Assembly (NCBI GenBank): GCA_902706235.1
Contig: CACSJR010000020.1
Location: 1 to 64,000, forward strand
From: Citrobacter sp. 18056
GTDB lineage: Bacteria; Pseudomonadota; Gammaproteobacteria; Enterobacterales; Enterobacteriaceae
Length of the DNA stretch: 64,000 nucleotides
Direction of reading: 5' to 3'
Made by a program: the position numbers and the translations under genes. A model generated the notes under the pieces. That model did not search any database and was not told where the DNA came from. It saw only the letters and a list, made by a program, of their open reading frames with translations. Every line of letters begins with the position of its first letter. Position 1 is the stretch's first letter. Below, piece after piece: positions 53,615-64,000 of this stretch.

Positions 53615-54694
53615 ATGCAAGCGGCAACTGTTGTGATTAACCGCCGCGCTCTGCGACACAATCTGCAACGCCTGCGCGAACTGGCGCCTGCCAGTAAGCT
53701 CGTTGCGGTCGTGAAAGCGAACGCTTACGGACACGGTCTTCTGGAGACCGCGCGAACGCTCCCCGACGCCGATGCCTTTGGCGTCGCCCGCCTGGAAGAG
53801 GCCCTGCACCTGCGCGAGGGCGGCATTACCCAGCCAGTTCTGCTGCTGGAAGGTTTTTTCAATGCCAGCGATCTGCCGCTGATTTCTGCTCAGGGTTTCC
53901 ACACAGCGGTGCACAATCCCGAACAGCTGGAAGCGCTGGAGCAGGCTGATTTGCCTGAGCCGGTCACCGTCTGGATGAAGCTGGATACCGGTATGCACCG
54001 CCTGGGCGTGCGCCCGGAAGAAGCGAATTCGTTTTATCAGCGTCTGAGCCAGTGCAAAAATGTGCGCCAGCCGGTGAATGTGGTCAGCCACTTTGCCCGT
54101 GCGGACGAGCCAGAATGCGGTGCGACCGAAAAACAGCTCGATATTTTTCTGACCTTCACCGAAGGCAAGCCGGGGCAGCGGTCAATTGCCGCGTCCGGTG
54201 GGATTCTGCTGTGGCCACAGTCGCATTTTGACTGGGTGCGTCCGGGGATCATCCTGTACGGCGTATCGCCACTCGAGAACAAACCCTGGGCCGACGAATT
54301 CGGCTTCAAACCGGTGATGTCGCTGACGTCTAACCTGATTGCCGTGCGCGAGCACAAAGCGGGTGAACCGGTGGGCTACGGCGGTACCTGGTCGAGCGAG
54401 CGCGATACCCGGCTCGGGGTGGTTGCCATGGGTTACGGTGACGGTTATCCGCGCGCCGCGCCATCCGGAACGCCGGTGCTGGTGAACGGTCGGGAAGTTA
54501 AGATTGTCGGTCGCGTGGCGATGGACATGATTTGCATCGATTTGGGCCCTGAATCCACCGATAAAGCCGGTGATCCGGTCATTTTGTGGGGCGAAGGGCT
54601 GCCGGTTGAGCGCATTGCTGAAATAACAAAAGTGAGTGCTTACGAACTTATCACGCGCCTGACTTCACGGGTTGCGATGAAATACCTCGACTGA
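53615..54694 (+). CDS. alr: Alanine racemase (biosynthetic)
   Basis: This PLP enzyme makes D-alanine for peptidoglycan. The 359-aa product has the E. coli length. PLP-binding Lys34 is in [10 protein letters not shown] and the opposite catalytic Tyr is in EPVGYGGTW. The Arg-containing [10 protein letters not shown] segment and [13 protein letters not shown] at the dimer site are conserved. The start follows AAGGAATTC, 16 nt after dnaB, suggesting co-transcription. Confidence 0.97.
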   Translation: MQAATVVINRRALRHNLQRLRELAPASKLVAVVKANAYGHGLLETARTLPDADAFGVARLEEALHLREGGITQPVLLLEGFFNASDLPLISAQGFHTAVHNPEQLEALEQADLPEPVTVWMKLDTGMHRLGVRPEEANSFYQRLSQCKNVRQPVNVVSHFARADEPECGATEKQLDIFLTFTEGKPGQRSIAASGGILLWPQSHFDWVRPGIILYGVSPLENKPWADEFGFKPVMSLTSNLIAVREHKAGEPVGYGGTWSSERDTRLGVVAMGYGDGYPRAAPSGTPVLVNGREVKIVGRVAMDMICIDLGPESTDKAGDPVILWGEGLPVERIAEITKVSAYELITRLTSRVAMKYLD

Positions 54695-54704
54695 AATGCC
54701 TGAT

Positions 54705-54733
54705 TTCACCCTCTTCGCTGTGGGGAGGGTGAA
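54705..54733. repeat. Hairpin of the CCTC/GAGG type after alr
   Basis: TTCACCCTC and GAGGGTGAA pair perfectly around an 11-nt loop. It lies 11 nt after the alr stop and lacks a T run, so a 3'-end stabilising role is more likely than termination. Confidence 0.55.
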
Positions 54734-54831
54734 CGCCTCTGTTTGCTTTCCATTAACATCCCCTCGATCTTCCCACGTATCCGGTTTATTGTGTTTATCC
54801 CTGCCCTGTATGACATCTGGAGAATCATCGC

Positions 54832-56025
54832 GTGTTTCAGAACGTTGACGCCTACGCTGGCGATCCCATCCTTTCGCTGATGGAAAAATTCAAAGAAGAT
54901 CCCCGTAGTGACAAAGTGAATCTCAGCATCGGCCTTTATTACAACGAAGATGGGATTATCCCGCAATTACAAGCGGTTGCCGAAGCCGAAGTGCAGCTGA
55001 ATGCGCAGCCGCACGGTGCGTCGGTGTACTTGCCGATGGAAGGGTTAAACGCTTACCGTAACGGGATTGCGCCGCTGCTGTTTGGGGCTGACCATCCGGT
55101 TCTGCAACAAAAACGCGTGGCGACCATCCAGACGCTGGGCGGTTCAGGTGCGCTGAAAGTCGGTGCCGATTTCCTGAAATACTACTTCCCGGCTTCAAAG
55201 GTGTGGGTCAGTGACCCGACCTGGGAAAACCACATCGCCATATTTGAAGGGGCTGGCTTCGAAGTAAGTACTTACCCTTGGTTTGATAATCAGACCAACG
55301 GCGTGCGTTTCGAGGCGCTGCTCGAAAAACTGAATTCGCTGCCTGAAAAAGACATCGTGCTGCTGCATCCGTGCTGCCACAACCCAACCGGAGCTGACCT
55401 CACCAACGCCCAGTGGGATGCAGTAACGGAAGTGCTGAAAGCACGAAACCTGATCCCGTTCCTCGACATCGCCTATCAGGGCTTTGGCGCTGGCATGGAA
55501 GAAGATGCGTACGCTATCCGCACTATTGCGAGTGCGGGCTTGCCGGTGCTGGTCAGCAACTCATTTTCCAAGATTTTCTCGCTGTACGGCGAGCGCGTTG
55601 GTGGCCTGTCCGTAGTCTGTGAAGACAGCGAAACCGCAGGGCGCGTGCTGGGCCAGCTGAAAGCGACCGTACGCCGTAACTACTCCAGCCCACCGAATTT
55701 CGGTGCGCAGGTGGTGTCGGCCGTGCTGAACAGCGCTGAGCTGAAAGCTTCGTGGCTGGCCGAAGTTGAAGCCATGCGTACCCGTATCCTGGAGATCCGT
55801 CAGGCGCTAGTCAACGTGCTGAAGCAGGAGATGCCGGACGGTAATTTTGACTACCTGCTGCAACAACGCGGCATGTTCAGCTATACAGGGCTGAGCGCCG
55901 CTCAGGTTGAGCGTTTGCGCGAAGAGTTTGGCGTATACCTGATCGCCAGCGGCCGTATGTGCGTGGCGGGCCTTAATTCCCGTAACGTGCAGCGCGTGGC
56001 GCAGGCATTTTCCGCAGTAATGTAA
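54832..56025 (+). CDS. tyrB: Aromatic-amino-acid aminotransferase
   Basis: This PLP enzyme catalyses the last step of tyrosine and phenylalanine synthesis and also accepts leucine and aspartate. The 397-aa product equals E. coli TyrB. PLP Lys lies in [16 protein letters not shown], cofactor-binding [11 protein letters not shown] and the substrate Arg in [12 protein letters not shown]. Start is GTG at 54832 with a CTGGAG site, as in E. coli. TyrR control is known for the family, but I did not find a convincing TyrR box in the 137-bp upstream gap. The gap also contains the alr hairpin. Confidence 0.96.
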   Translation: MFQNVDAYAGDPILSLMEKFKEDPRSDKVNLSIGLYYNEDGIIPQLQAVAEAEVQLNAQPHGASVYLPMEGLNAYRNGIAPLLFGADHPVLQQKRVATIQTLGGSGALKVGADFLKYYFPASKVWVSDPTWENHIAIFEGAGFEVSTYPWFDNQTNGVRFEALLEKLNSLPEKDIVLLHPCCHNPTGADLTNAQWDAVTEVLKARNLIPFLDIAYQGFGAGMEEDAYAIRTIASAGLPVLVSNSFSKIFSLYGERVGGLSVVCEDSETAGRVLGQLKATVRRNYSSPPNFGAQVVSAVLNSAELKASWLAEVEAMRTRILEIRQALVNVLKQEMPDGNFDYLLQQRGMFSYTGLSAAQVERLREEFGVYLIASGRMCVAGLNSRNVQRVAQAFSAVM

Positions 56026-56039
56026 GTACCCACTTACTT

Positions 56040-56066
56040 TTGGCTCTCTCGTTGCGGGAGAGCCAA
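56040..56066. repeat. Hairpin after tyrB
   Basis: TTGGCTCTC and GAGAGCCAA pair perfectly, 15 nt after the tyrB stop. It resembles the other CTCTC/GAGAG hairpins and is directly followed by the terminator-like stem at 56069. Confidence 0.6.
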
Positions 56067-56068
56067 AT

Positions 56069-56092
56069 CTCACCCTGTTGGGCGAGTTTTTT
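56069..56092 (+). terminator. tyrB terminator
   Basis: CTCACCC and GGGCGAG form a short stem (one mismatch) followed by six T residues. The T run makes this the more likely tyrB termination point. Confidence 0.7.
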
Positions 56093-56234
56093 CGTGAGTG
56101 TGATCATCACCTTTTTCTATGACATTCCTCCCAGATATTCCTTTCCTTCATTACCTTTCGCAGTTATGGTCAGAATGCTTTTTTGTCTTTCCATTCGCTT
56201 TTTAACGATAACAGTCGGATTTTTAGGGATAAAT

Positions 56235-56951
56235 ATGCGCAAGGTTTCATTAGCGCTCAGCGCTATCTGCTTGTTGTTTACGATAAACAGCACTGTTGTT
56301 GACGCTCATGCGTCGTCGCCATCTCCGCTCTATATTGGTACAAATGTCGCGAAACTCGCCGAACAGGCGCCTATTCACTGGGTTTCCGTGGCGCAGATTG
56401 AAAACAGTCTGCTGGGCCGGGCTCCCATGTCCGTCGGATTTGATATTGATGATACCGTGCTGTTCTCAAGCCCGGGCTTCTGGCGTGGTAAAAAGACCTT
56501 TTCCCCTGACAGTGAAGACTACCTGAAGAACCCGGAATTCTGGGAAAAGATGAACAACGGCTGGGATGATTTCAGCATCCCGAAAGAAGTGGCGCATGCG
56601 TTGATTGCCATGCACGTCAAACGCGGCGACAGTATCTATTTCGTCACCGGCCGCAGCCAGACCAAAACAGAAACCGTCAGCAAAACGCTGCAGGATGATT
56701 TCCTGATCCCGGCTGCGAACATGAACCCGGTTATTTTTGCCGGGGACAAAGCTGGGCAAAACACCAAGGTTCAGTGGCTGAAAGACAAGAAAATCAAAGT
56801 CTTCTACGGTGATTCCGACAATGACATTACCGCCGCCCATGACATTGGTGCGCGTGGTATCCGCGTATTACGCGCGTCAAACTCCACCTACAAACCGTTG
56901 CCAAATGCCGGGGCGTACGGGGAAGAAGTTATCGTCAACTCCGAGTACTGA
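56235..56951 (+). CDS. aphA: Periplasmic class B acid phosphatase
   Basis: This secreted HAD-superfamily phosphatase dephosphorylates nucleotides and other organic phosphates. The 238-aa precursor starts [20 protein letters not shown]. The nucleophile motif is [11 protein letters not shown] (Asp70, Asp72), then the [11 protein letters not shown] loop and [12 protein letters not shown] Mg-binding motif. The ATG at 56235 is used because the frame from 56040 lies in the preceding terminator. Compared with E. coli there is one extra residue. A strong terminator follows. E. coli yjbS and yjbQ, which flank aphA there, are missing. Confidence 0.96.
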   Translation: MRKVSLALSAICLLFTINSTVVDAHASSPSPLYIGTNVAKLAEQAPIHWVSVAQIENSLLGRAPMSVGFDIDDTVLFSSPGFWRGKKTFSPDSEDYLKNPEFWEKMNNGWDDFSIPKEVAHALIAMHVKRGDSIYFVTGRSQTKTETVSKTLQDDFLIPAANMNPVIFAGDKAGQNTKVQWLKDKKIKVFYGDSDNDITAAHDIGARGIRVLRASNSTYKPLPNAGAYGEEVIVNSEY

Positions 56952-56959
56952 CAGCAAAT

Positions 56960-56990
56960 AACGGCAACCCCAGAGGTTGCCGTTTTTTTA
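56960..56990 (+). terminator. aphA terminator
   Basis: ACGGCAACC and GGTTGCCGT pair around CCAGA and are followed by seven T residues. Confidence 0.92.
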
Positions 56991-57070
56991 ATCAGAACCG
57001 TTTCCCCTTTCCGCCGACTTGTTGCACACTAAGAAAAGACTCATTCCGCGTTCCTTCAGGGGGAATCAAG

Positions 57071-57424
57071 ATGACCATTTCGGAGTTGCTGCAATATTGC
57101 ATGAACAAGCCAGGCGCAGAACAGAGCGTTCACAGCGACTGGAAGGCCACGCAGATTAAAGTGTCTGATGTGTTATTCGCGATGGTGAAAGAGGTAGAAG
57201 GCCGTCCGGCGACGTCGCTCAAAACCAGTCCGGAGCTGGCAGATTTATTGCGTCAGCAGCACAGCGATGTGCGTCCCAGCCAGTATCTGAATAAAGCGCA
57301 CTGGAGCACGGTGTATCTCGATGGTTCACTGCCGGATTCGCAGATTTATTATCTGGTTGATGCGTCTTATCAACAAGCGATGGGCATGCTGCCTGACCAG
57401 GTCAGGCAGCATCTTTCAGAGTGA
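57071..57424 (+). CDS. yjbR: MmcQ/YjbR family protein
   Basis: This small cytoplasmic protein of 117 aa (E. coli 118) has the YjbR double-wing fold. Conserved landmarks are MTISELLQYCMNKPGAEQSV, FAMVKEV, LKTSPELADLLRQQ and NKAHWSTVYLDGSLPDSQI. A DNA-binding role has been proposed from structure; the function is not proven. The start follows CAGGGGG. Its stop codon touches that of the convergent uvrA with no bases between. Confidence 0.94.
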   Translation: MTISELLQYCMNKPGAEQSVHSDWKATQIKVSDVLFAMVKEVEGRPATSLKTSPELADLLRQQHSDVRPSQYLNKAHWSTVYLDGSLPDSQIYYLVDASYQQAMGMLPDQVRQHLSE

Positions 57425-60247
<2,823 letters not shown>

Positions 60248-60330
60248 TCACCTTTCCCGGTAGAGACTCGGAATGCCTGGTTTGTTAGAAGGACAAACGG
60301 CGGAAACGGCTAATTATGACACAGATTAAC

Positions 60331-60346
60331 CTGAATGAATATACAG
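60331..60346 (-). promoter_or_regulatory. LexA (SOS) box of uvrA
   Basis: On the minus strand CTGTATATTCATTCAG matches the SOS consensus CTGT-N8-ACAG except for one base in the right half. It closely resembles the E. coli uvrA operator. It lies 84 bp upstream of uvrA and 149 bp before ssb. Confidence 0.85.
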
Positions 60347-60494
60347 TACTGGAATCGTGCTTCAGCGCTTCGCTGCAACAACAATAGTCCACAACGGAAT
60401 CCTGGAATACGGCTCGCAAACTATCAAAACGACACTTTGTAATGCTACAATCCCCCGTTTACACTATTAAGAAATATCTTCAGGAGACACGATC

Positions 60495-61031
60495 ATGGCC
60501 AGCAGAGGCGTAAACAAGGTGATTCTCGTCGGTAATCTGGGTCAGGACCCGGAAGTACGCTACATGCCGAGTGGTGGTGCAGTTGCCAACATTACGCTGG
60601 CTACTTCTGAATCCTGGCGTGATAAAGCGACCGGCGAAATGAAAGAGCAGACTGAATGGCACCGCGTAGTGCTGTTCGGCAAACTGGCAGAAGTGGCCGG
60701 TGAATATCTGCGTAAAGGTTCTCAGGTCTACATCGAAGGTCAGCTGCGTACCCGCAAATGGACCGATCAGGCCGGTGCTGAAAAATACACCACTGAAGTG
60801 GTTGTTAACGTGGGCGGCACCATGCAGATGCTTGGCGGCCGTCAGGGCGGCGGCGCACCAGCAGGTGGTGGTCAGCAGCAGGGTGGAAGCTGGGGTCAAC
60901 CACAGCAGCCACAGGGCGGCGGCAATCAGTTCAGTGGCGGTGCGCAGTCTCGTCCGCAGCAGCAGCCAGCCGCTGCACCGGCACCGTCTAACGAACCGCC
61001 GATGGATTTCGACGACGATATCCCGTTCTGA
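60495..61031 (+). CDS. ssb: Single-stranded DNA-binding protein
   Basis: This essential tetramer protects single-stranded DNA and recruits repair and replication partners. The 178-aa product has the E. coli length. The OB fold (residues 1-112) includes [20 protein letters not shown] and [19 protein letters not shown] Gly/Gln-rich flexible linker is followed by the acidic partner-binding tip MDFDDDIPF. The start follows CAGGAGAC. It is divergent from uvrA and ends in a strong terminator. Confidence 0.98.
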   Translation: MASRGVNKVILVGNLGQDPEVRYMPSGGAVANITLATSESWRDKATGEMKEQTEWHRVVLFGKLAEVAGEYLRKGSQVYIEGQLRTRKWTDQAGAEKYTTEVVVNVGGTMQMLGGRQGGGAPAGGGQQQGGSWGQPQQPQGGGNQFSGGAQSRPQQQPAAAPAPSNEPPMDFDDDIPF

Positions 61032-61071
61032 TAACGAGGCATATTGTCTGACAGAAACGTCACGCATTAAA

Positions 61072-61104
61072 AAAGCGCTTCCCGCAAAGGAGGCGCTTTT
61101 TTTA
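61072..61104 (+). terminator. ssb terminator
   Basis: AAAAGCGCTTCC and GGAGGCGCTTTT pair around CGCAAA, with T7 after and A7 before. It can also end the convergent yjcB transcript. Confidence 0.9.
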
Positions 61105-61133
61105 TTCTGCGAACTCAGGCGGAGTCGCTGAAA

Positions 61134-61421
61134 TCAGGTCACGACCATCGGCCATTCTGATGGGGTCGGGGTCTGGCTCATGACTTCCATCATCACGTCT
61201 TTGATATTGTTCCAGACCAGCGTCAGGTCGACCAGCGTAATCCCCAGTAAACCCGTGGCGAACCAACAGGAGGCCGCAACGCCAAAGAGGCTGCAAATAA
61301 CCGCCAGCCCGGCATAATCGGATTTACGAAACTGAATTTTTAACGTGCTCGCCAGAAACATCAGCACAGCGCTCGTGAGTGGCCAGCGAAGGAGAACAAC
61401 GCCGGTGGTGACAGACATCAT
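61134..61421 (-). CDS. yjcB: Inner-membrane protein YjcB
   Basis: This small hydrophobic protein of 95 aa (E. coli 93) has unknown function. Two or three membrane segments are visible (VVLLRWPLTSAVLMFLASTL, YAGLAVICSLFGVAASCWFA, TGLLGITLVDLTLVW). The C-terminal SQTPTPSEWPMVVT is like that of E. coli. The first of two adjacent ATGs is chosen by alignment. It is convergent with ssb. A consensus CRP site lies 125 bp upstream. Confidence 0.88.
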   Translation of the reverse strand: MMSVTTGVVLLRWPLTSAVLMFLASTLKIQFRKSDYAGLAVICSLFGVAASCWFATGLLGITLVDLTLVWNNIKDVMMEVMSQTPTPSEWPMVVT

Positions 61422-61545
61422 GAAACGTACCCTCTGAAAACGGAGCCAGGGATAGCGCGGCGTTGCTCATCAGGGGCATCACACTCTGGCTATCGTCAGG
61501 CATCGACCAATGTAATGAAACACTGTTTTGTGTTTCATGAGATTG

Positions 61546-61561
61546 TGTGAACTATATCACA
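61546..61561. promoter_or_regulatory. Consensus CRP site between yjcB and the diguanylate cyclase gene
   Basis: TGTGAACTATATCACA has both perfect half-sites of the CRP consensus. On the plus strand TATGGT at 61585 would be a -10 at about class II distance. A 9-bp inverted repeat (ATGAAACAC/GTGTTTCAT, 61515-61538) sits beside it. The target may be yjcB (minus), the downstream cyclase, or an unannotated transcript. The 544-bp gap 61422-61965 is otherwise AT-rich. Confidence 0.75.
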
Positions 61562-61637
61562 TTCGCTGTTTTATTCGCCACTGGTATGGTGAAATTTTAC
61601 ATACATAAAAATCGCGGTGTAAGGATGATGCATTGAT

Positions 61638-61772
61638 ATGGAGAATATATTCTTCGCGGTCTTTGGCGGGGATTTCAGATATTTCAGTAAGATAGAAAAC
61701 GGGCACGATAGTTTAGTACTTATACAATATTTACATTATAAATTACATGACATATGCTTTCTGGACAAATAA
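61638..61772 (+). CDS. Possible small ORF (44 codons), unproven
   Basis: A short frame beginning MENIFFAVFGGDFRYFSKIE and ending HDICFLDK lies 40-50 bp after the possible CRP-dependent start. No good ribosome-binding site is at the right distance (AAGGA is 13 nt upstream). I recognise no family. It could be a real small protein, the remnant of a larger regulator, or chance in AT-rich DNA. Confidence 0.2.
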   Translation: MENIFFAVFGGDFRYFSKIENGHDSLVLIQYLHYKLHDICFLDK

Positions 61773-61965
61773 ATTTACTTGCGATCAATTAATCAGCTAT
61801 TGATTTTATTGGCTATTTTGATATTTGTAATTTTTTTAAGACAACACAGTGTGTTTTGTTACTTAGAACGTACACCTTTATGATTAACCTGTGCTTAATC
61901 ATGTAAATCAGTATCTGATTCATTCATTGCGGGTTTTTGTCCTCAACGAACCTGTGATTGAAAAA

Positions 61966-63363
61966 ATGAAAAAAGAGCGATTACATACAGCAATTAACGA
62001 TGCAGAGCTTTGCCTGCATCGTCTGGCCAAACTGATGCCCGGTTTGTCCGCACATCGCACGTTGACCGATGTCTTGCAGCTCATTCATGAGGTGTTTGAC
62101 GCGCGTCTTTCCTGGATAATGCTGGAAAGCGAGGACGTGCAGCATATAGAAGTGCTGGGCGACTCGCTGTATGCCGAGGAAAGCGCCCGACACTTACTGG
62201 CGGCGTTGCGCCTGCAGCAGGCCCCCTGGCGAGTGAAGTGTTGGCATCGTAACGTGGGTCGGTTGCTTTACCCTGATGCGCATCCGCTGGCGCAGGAATT
62301 ACAGTGCGGCGTGCTATGCCGAATATTCCCCGTACAGGAAGATGCTCGCGCTTTTATTTTCATCGCGTTCGACCAGCCTCTATTAGCACCAGGGGTATTA
62401 CGCAGCGTAGCGCTGATAATCGCAGAAAAACTACATGACGCGATGACCGAATTAATAACCCGCGAGCGCACCGCCGTTGAATTGAAAAATATCGTTAATC
62501 AATATCGAATTCTTTTCGATCGGGCGCCGGTATTAATGAATTCCTTTGATAAACATAATCGCTGCATATTATGGAACGGAGAATGCGAACGGGTATTCGG
62601 CTGGACGCTGGAGGAAATAAATTGTCAGCCGGACCCGCTGGCGCTGTTTTATCCCGATCCTGAAGTGCGTCGCGGGGTGCGTGAGTCGGTGAACTACTCT
62701 CCTATGCTTGAGATGCATGAATGGTATCCGCACCGACGCGACGGGGAGGTGCTGGCCACGCTGTGGTCAAATATCATGTTACCCGACGGTGAAATAATGA
62801 ATATCGGGGTGGACATCACCGAGCGCAAACGTGCGGAGAATCTGCTGGCTTTTCAGGCCACTACCGACGCGCTGACCTGCTGTTATAACCGGTTGGCAAT
62901 CCTCGGCCATTTACAGCAAAGCCTCGATAATTGTCATTCAGAACAAAACGATACGCACTTTGTGATGGTTATGATTGATCTCGACCACTTCAAACAAATT
63001 AACGACCGCTGGGGGCATGTGGCGGGTGATGATGCGCTGGTCTACTTCTGCCAGCGCATCCGCGAACAGTGCGAGGGTCAGACAAGGCTGGGGCGGTTAG
63101 GCGGGGAAGAGTTTCTGCTCCTGCTACCGTTTGCTGAAACCGGCGAAGCGGTTGCGTTTACCGACCGGCTGCGTGCGCAACTGCGCTCTATGCCTTTTGC
63201 GGTTGGTGATGCCTCTGTGGTGATGTCCTTTAGCGCAGGTGTGATGGGGGTCCGTGAAAATAATACCGAACGTGCGGTGCTATTAACGCTAGTCGATAAC
63301 GCACTTTATGATGCCAAACGCACCGGGCGCGGCAAAACGGTGGTGACTTCATTAACATCTTAA
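61966..63363 (+). CDS. PAS-GGDEF diguanylate cyclase
   Basis: This predicted enzyme makes c-di-GMP from two GTP. Taking the ATG at 61966 gives 465 aa; a GTG at 61891 would add 25, and neither has a clear ribosome-binding site. An N-terminal GAF-like sensor region (about 1-170) is followed by a PAS domain (about 180-295, YRILFDRAPVLMNSFDKHNR, GVDITERKRAE). The GGDEF domain (about 305-460) has DLDHFKQINDRWGHVAGDD and the active motif GGEEF (379-383). The RxxD inhibitory site five residues before it is absent. No membrane segments are seen. It precedes a pdeC-like gene; E. coli K-12 has no cyclase at this site. Confidence 0.88.
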   Translation: MKKERLHTAINDAELCLHRLAKLMPGLSAHRTLTDVLQLIHEVFDARLSWIMLESEDVQHIEVLGDSLYAEESARHLLAALRLQQAPWRVKCWHRNVGRLLYPDAHPLAQELQCGVLCRIFPVQEDARAFIFIAFDQPLLAPGVLRSVALIIAEKLHDAMTELITRERTAVELKNIVNQYRILFDRAPVLMNSFDKHNRCILWNGECERVFGWTLEEINCQPDPLALFYPDPEVRRGVRESVNYSPMLEMHEWYPHRRDGEVLATLWSNIMLPDGEIMNIGVDITERKRAENLLAFQATTDALTCCYNRLAILGHLQQSLDNCHSEQNDTHFVMVMIDLDHFKQINDRWGHVAGDDALVYFCQRIREQCEGQTRLGRLGGEEFLLLLPFAETGEAVAFTDRLRAQLRSMPFAVGDASVVMSFSAGVMGVRENNTERAVLLTLVDNALYDAKRTGRGKTVVTSLTS

Positions 63364-63574
63364 TCTTACAACAGGCGGCAGTTTTTATGTCGCCTGCTAT
63401 TGTTATTAGATTTTACTTACTTTCATTGTGTTGGCCTTTTAAACAACAATATCACCGGTCGCTTAATAAATGGTGGACTTAATAAAAACGTTGGCACAAC
63501 TTTTAGTTTGCCTTACGGACAAATATTATCGTCATAACCCAATATTCGATTTTTGAGGTCAAAAGACGGTTGCT

Positions 63575-63599
63575 AACGTTGAATGATTCATGCAACGTT
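63575..63599. promoter_or_regulatory. 25-bp near-perfect palindrome upstream of pdeC-like gene
   Basis: Arms AACGTTG and CAACGTT flank a central ATGA-T-TCAT. Eleven of twelve positions per arm pair. It lies 66 bp before the pdeC-like start and could be an operator for a dimeric regulator. The rest of the 302-bp gap after the cyclase gene holds an imperfect CAGGCG/CGCCTG hairpin at 63370-63396 and nothing else I can name. Confidence 0.45.
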
Positions 63600-63665
63600 A
63601 TCACCTGTCAGAAAGCGTCCAGCCTGAGTATCAGGCACATTAAATGCAGGGATATCAGGCTGAAT

Positions 63666-64000
63666 ATGAATCAGAGTGCGCGAAGCAACGTGCAGAGGGG
63701 CTTGGAGGTGATCATCGTCGTGCTCTTGCCGATGATGCTTGCGCTTTGGTTTTCGCAGTTCAGAGCCGAGTCTCAAACCCACAGCCAGCTTACTACATTC
63801 GCCCATATCGCCCTGAATAAAACAGAACAGGTTATTCGCCAGGCCGATCTTGCCAGAGATGCCGCCGAACATTACACCGGCACGCTTTGCTCGCCAGAAC
63901 ATCAGAAGCAGATGTTAAATATTGTTCGCGGGCGGCTGTACGTTGAAGATTTAATTTACGCTCAGGGCGATCAGTTTGTCTGCTCCACGTCGGTGCATCC
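63666..64000 (+). CDS. pdeC: CSS-domain c-di-GMP phosphodiesterase, N-terminal part
   Basis: This open frame starts at ATG 63666 and runs off the window without a stop (111 complete codons). It begins MNQSARSNVQ, then a membrane segment (LEVIIVVLLPMMLALWF). A periplasmic CSS-type sensor follows with NKTEQVIRQADLARDAAEHY, Cys75 in TLCSPEHQ and Cys106 in FVCSTS. It aligns with E. coli PdeC (YjcC), whose paired periplasmic cysteines respond to redox state and whose C-terminal EAL domain hydrolyses c-di-GMP. The EAL domain would lie beyond the window. The position after yjcB agrees with E. coli order, apart from the inserted cyclase gene. Confidence 0.85.
   Translation, partial: MNQSARSNVQRGLEVIIVVLLPMMLALWFSQFRAESQTHSQLTTFAHIALNKTEQVIRQADLARDAAEHYTGTLCSPEHQKQMLNIVRGRLYVEDLIYAQGDQFVCSTSVH

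Overview
This window is chromosomal DNA from a member of the Enterobacteriaceae. Gene order and protein sequences follow the E. coli metA to pdeC region closely. Lineage-specific replacements, an ERIC element and REP-like palindromes suggest a genus near Enterobacter, Lelliottia or Kluyvera. I cannot fix the species from the sequence alone. No prophage, insertion sequence, integrase, CRISPR array or tRNA was seen.

Layout. Positions 1-165 hold the 5S rRNA and terminator of a ribosomal RNA operon. Next come metA, the glyoxylate operon aceB-aceA-aceK, and its repressor iclR in convergent orientation. Positions 7.2-20.6 kb carry metH, yjbB, rluF, yjbD, a PanS-like transporter, lysC under a lysine riboswitch, a CPA1 cation/proton antiporter and pgi. 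An orphan fucose/arabinose-isomerase-like gene precedes yjbEFGH (exopolysaccharide) and psiE.

At 27.1-31.6 kb, where E. coli has xylE, lies the most distinctive block. It encodes a MalX-like PTS EIICB, a NagB-like sugar-phosphate deaminase, a cytoplasmic glycosylasparaginase and a convergent LacI-type regulator. A CRP site and a LacI-type palindrome sit in the promoter. I propose it imports and breaks down a glycosyl-asparagine, possibly GlcNAc-Asn from N-glycoproteins.

The maltose regulon (malG-malF-malE, divergent malK-lamB-malM) follows. An unusual palindromic element separates malF from malG. Then come ubiC-ubiA, plsB, dgkA, lexA-dinF, yjbJ and zur. A cupin gene and a chromosomal TraF-like outer-membrane gene replace E. 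coli yjbL-yjbM. dusA, pspG, an ERIC element, qorA, dnaB-alr, tyrB, aphA, yjbR, uvrA, ssb and yjcB follow. A diguanylate cyclase and the start of a pdeC-like phosphodiesterase end the window.

Cooperation. aceBAK and iclR form one regulatory circuit. The two mal operons share a central MalT/CRP control region. lexA, dinF and uvrA belong to the SOS regulon. The final two genes make and degrade c-di-GMP. E. coli genes missing at their usual places include arpA, pepE, yjbT, xylE, yjbL, yjbM, yjbS and yjbQ. Statements about E. coli order and protein length come from memory, not from a search.
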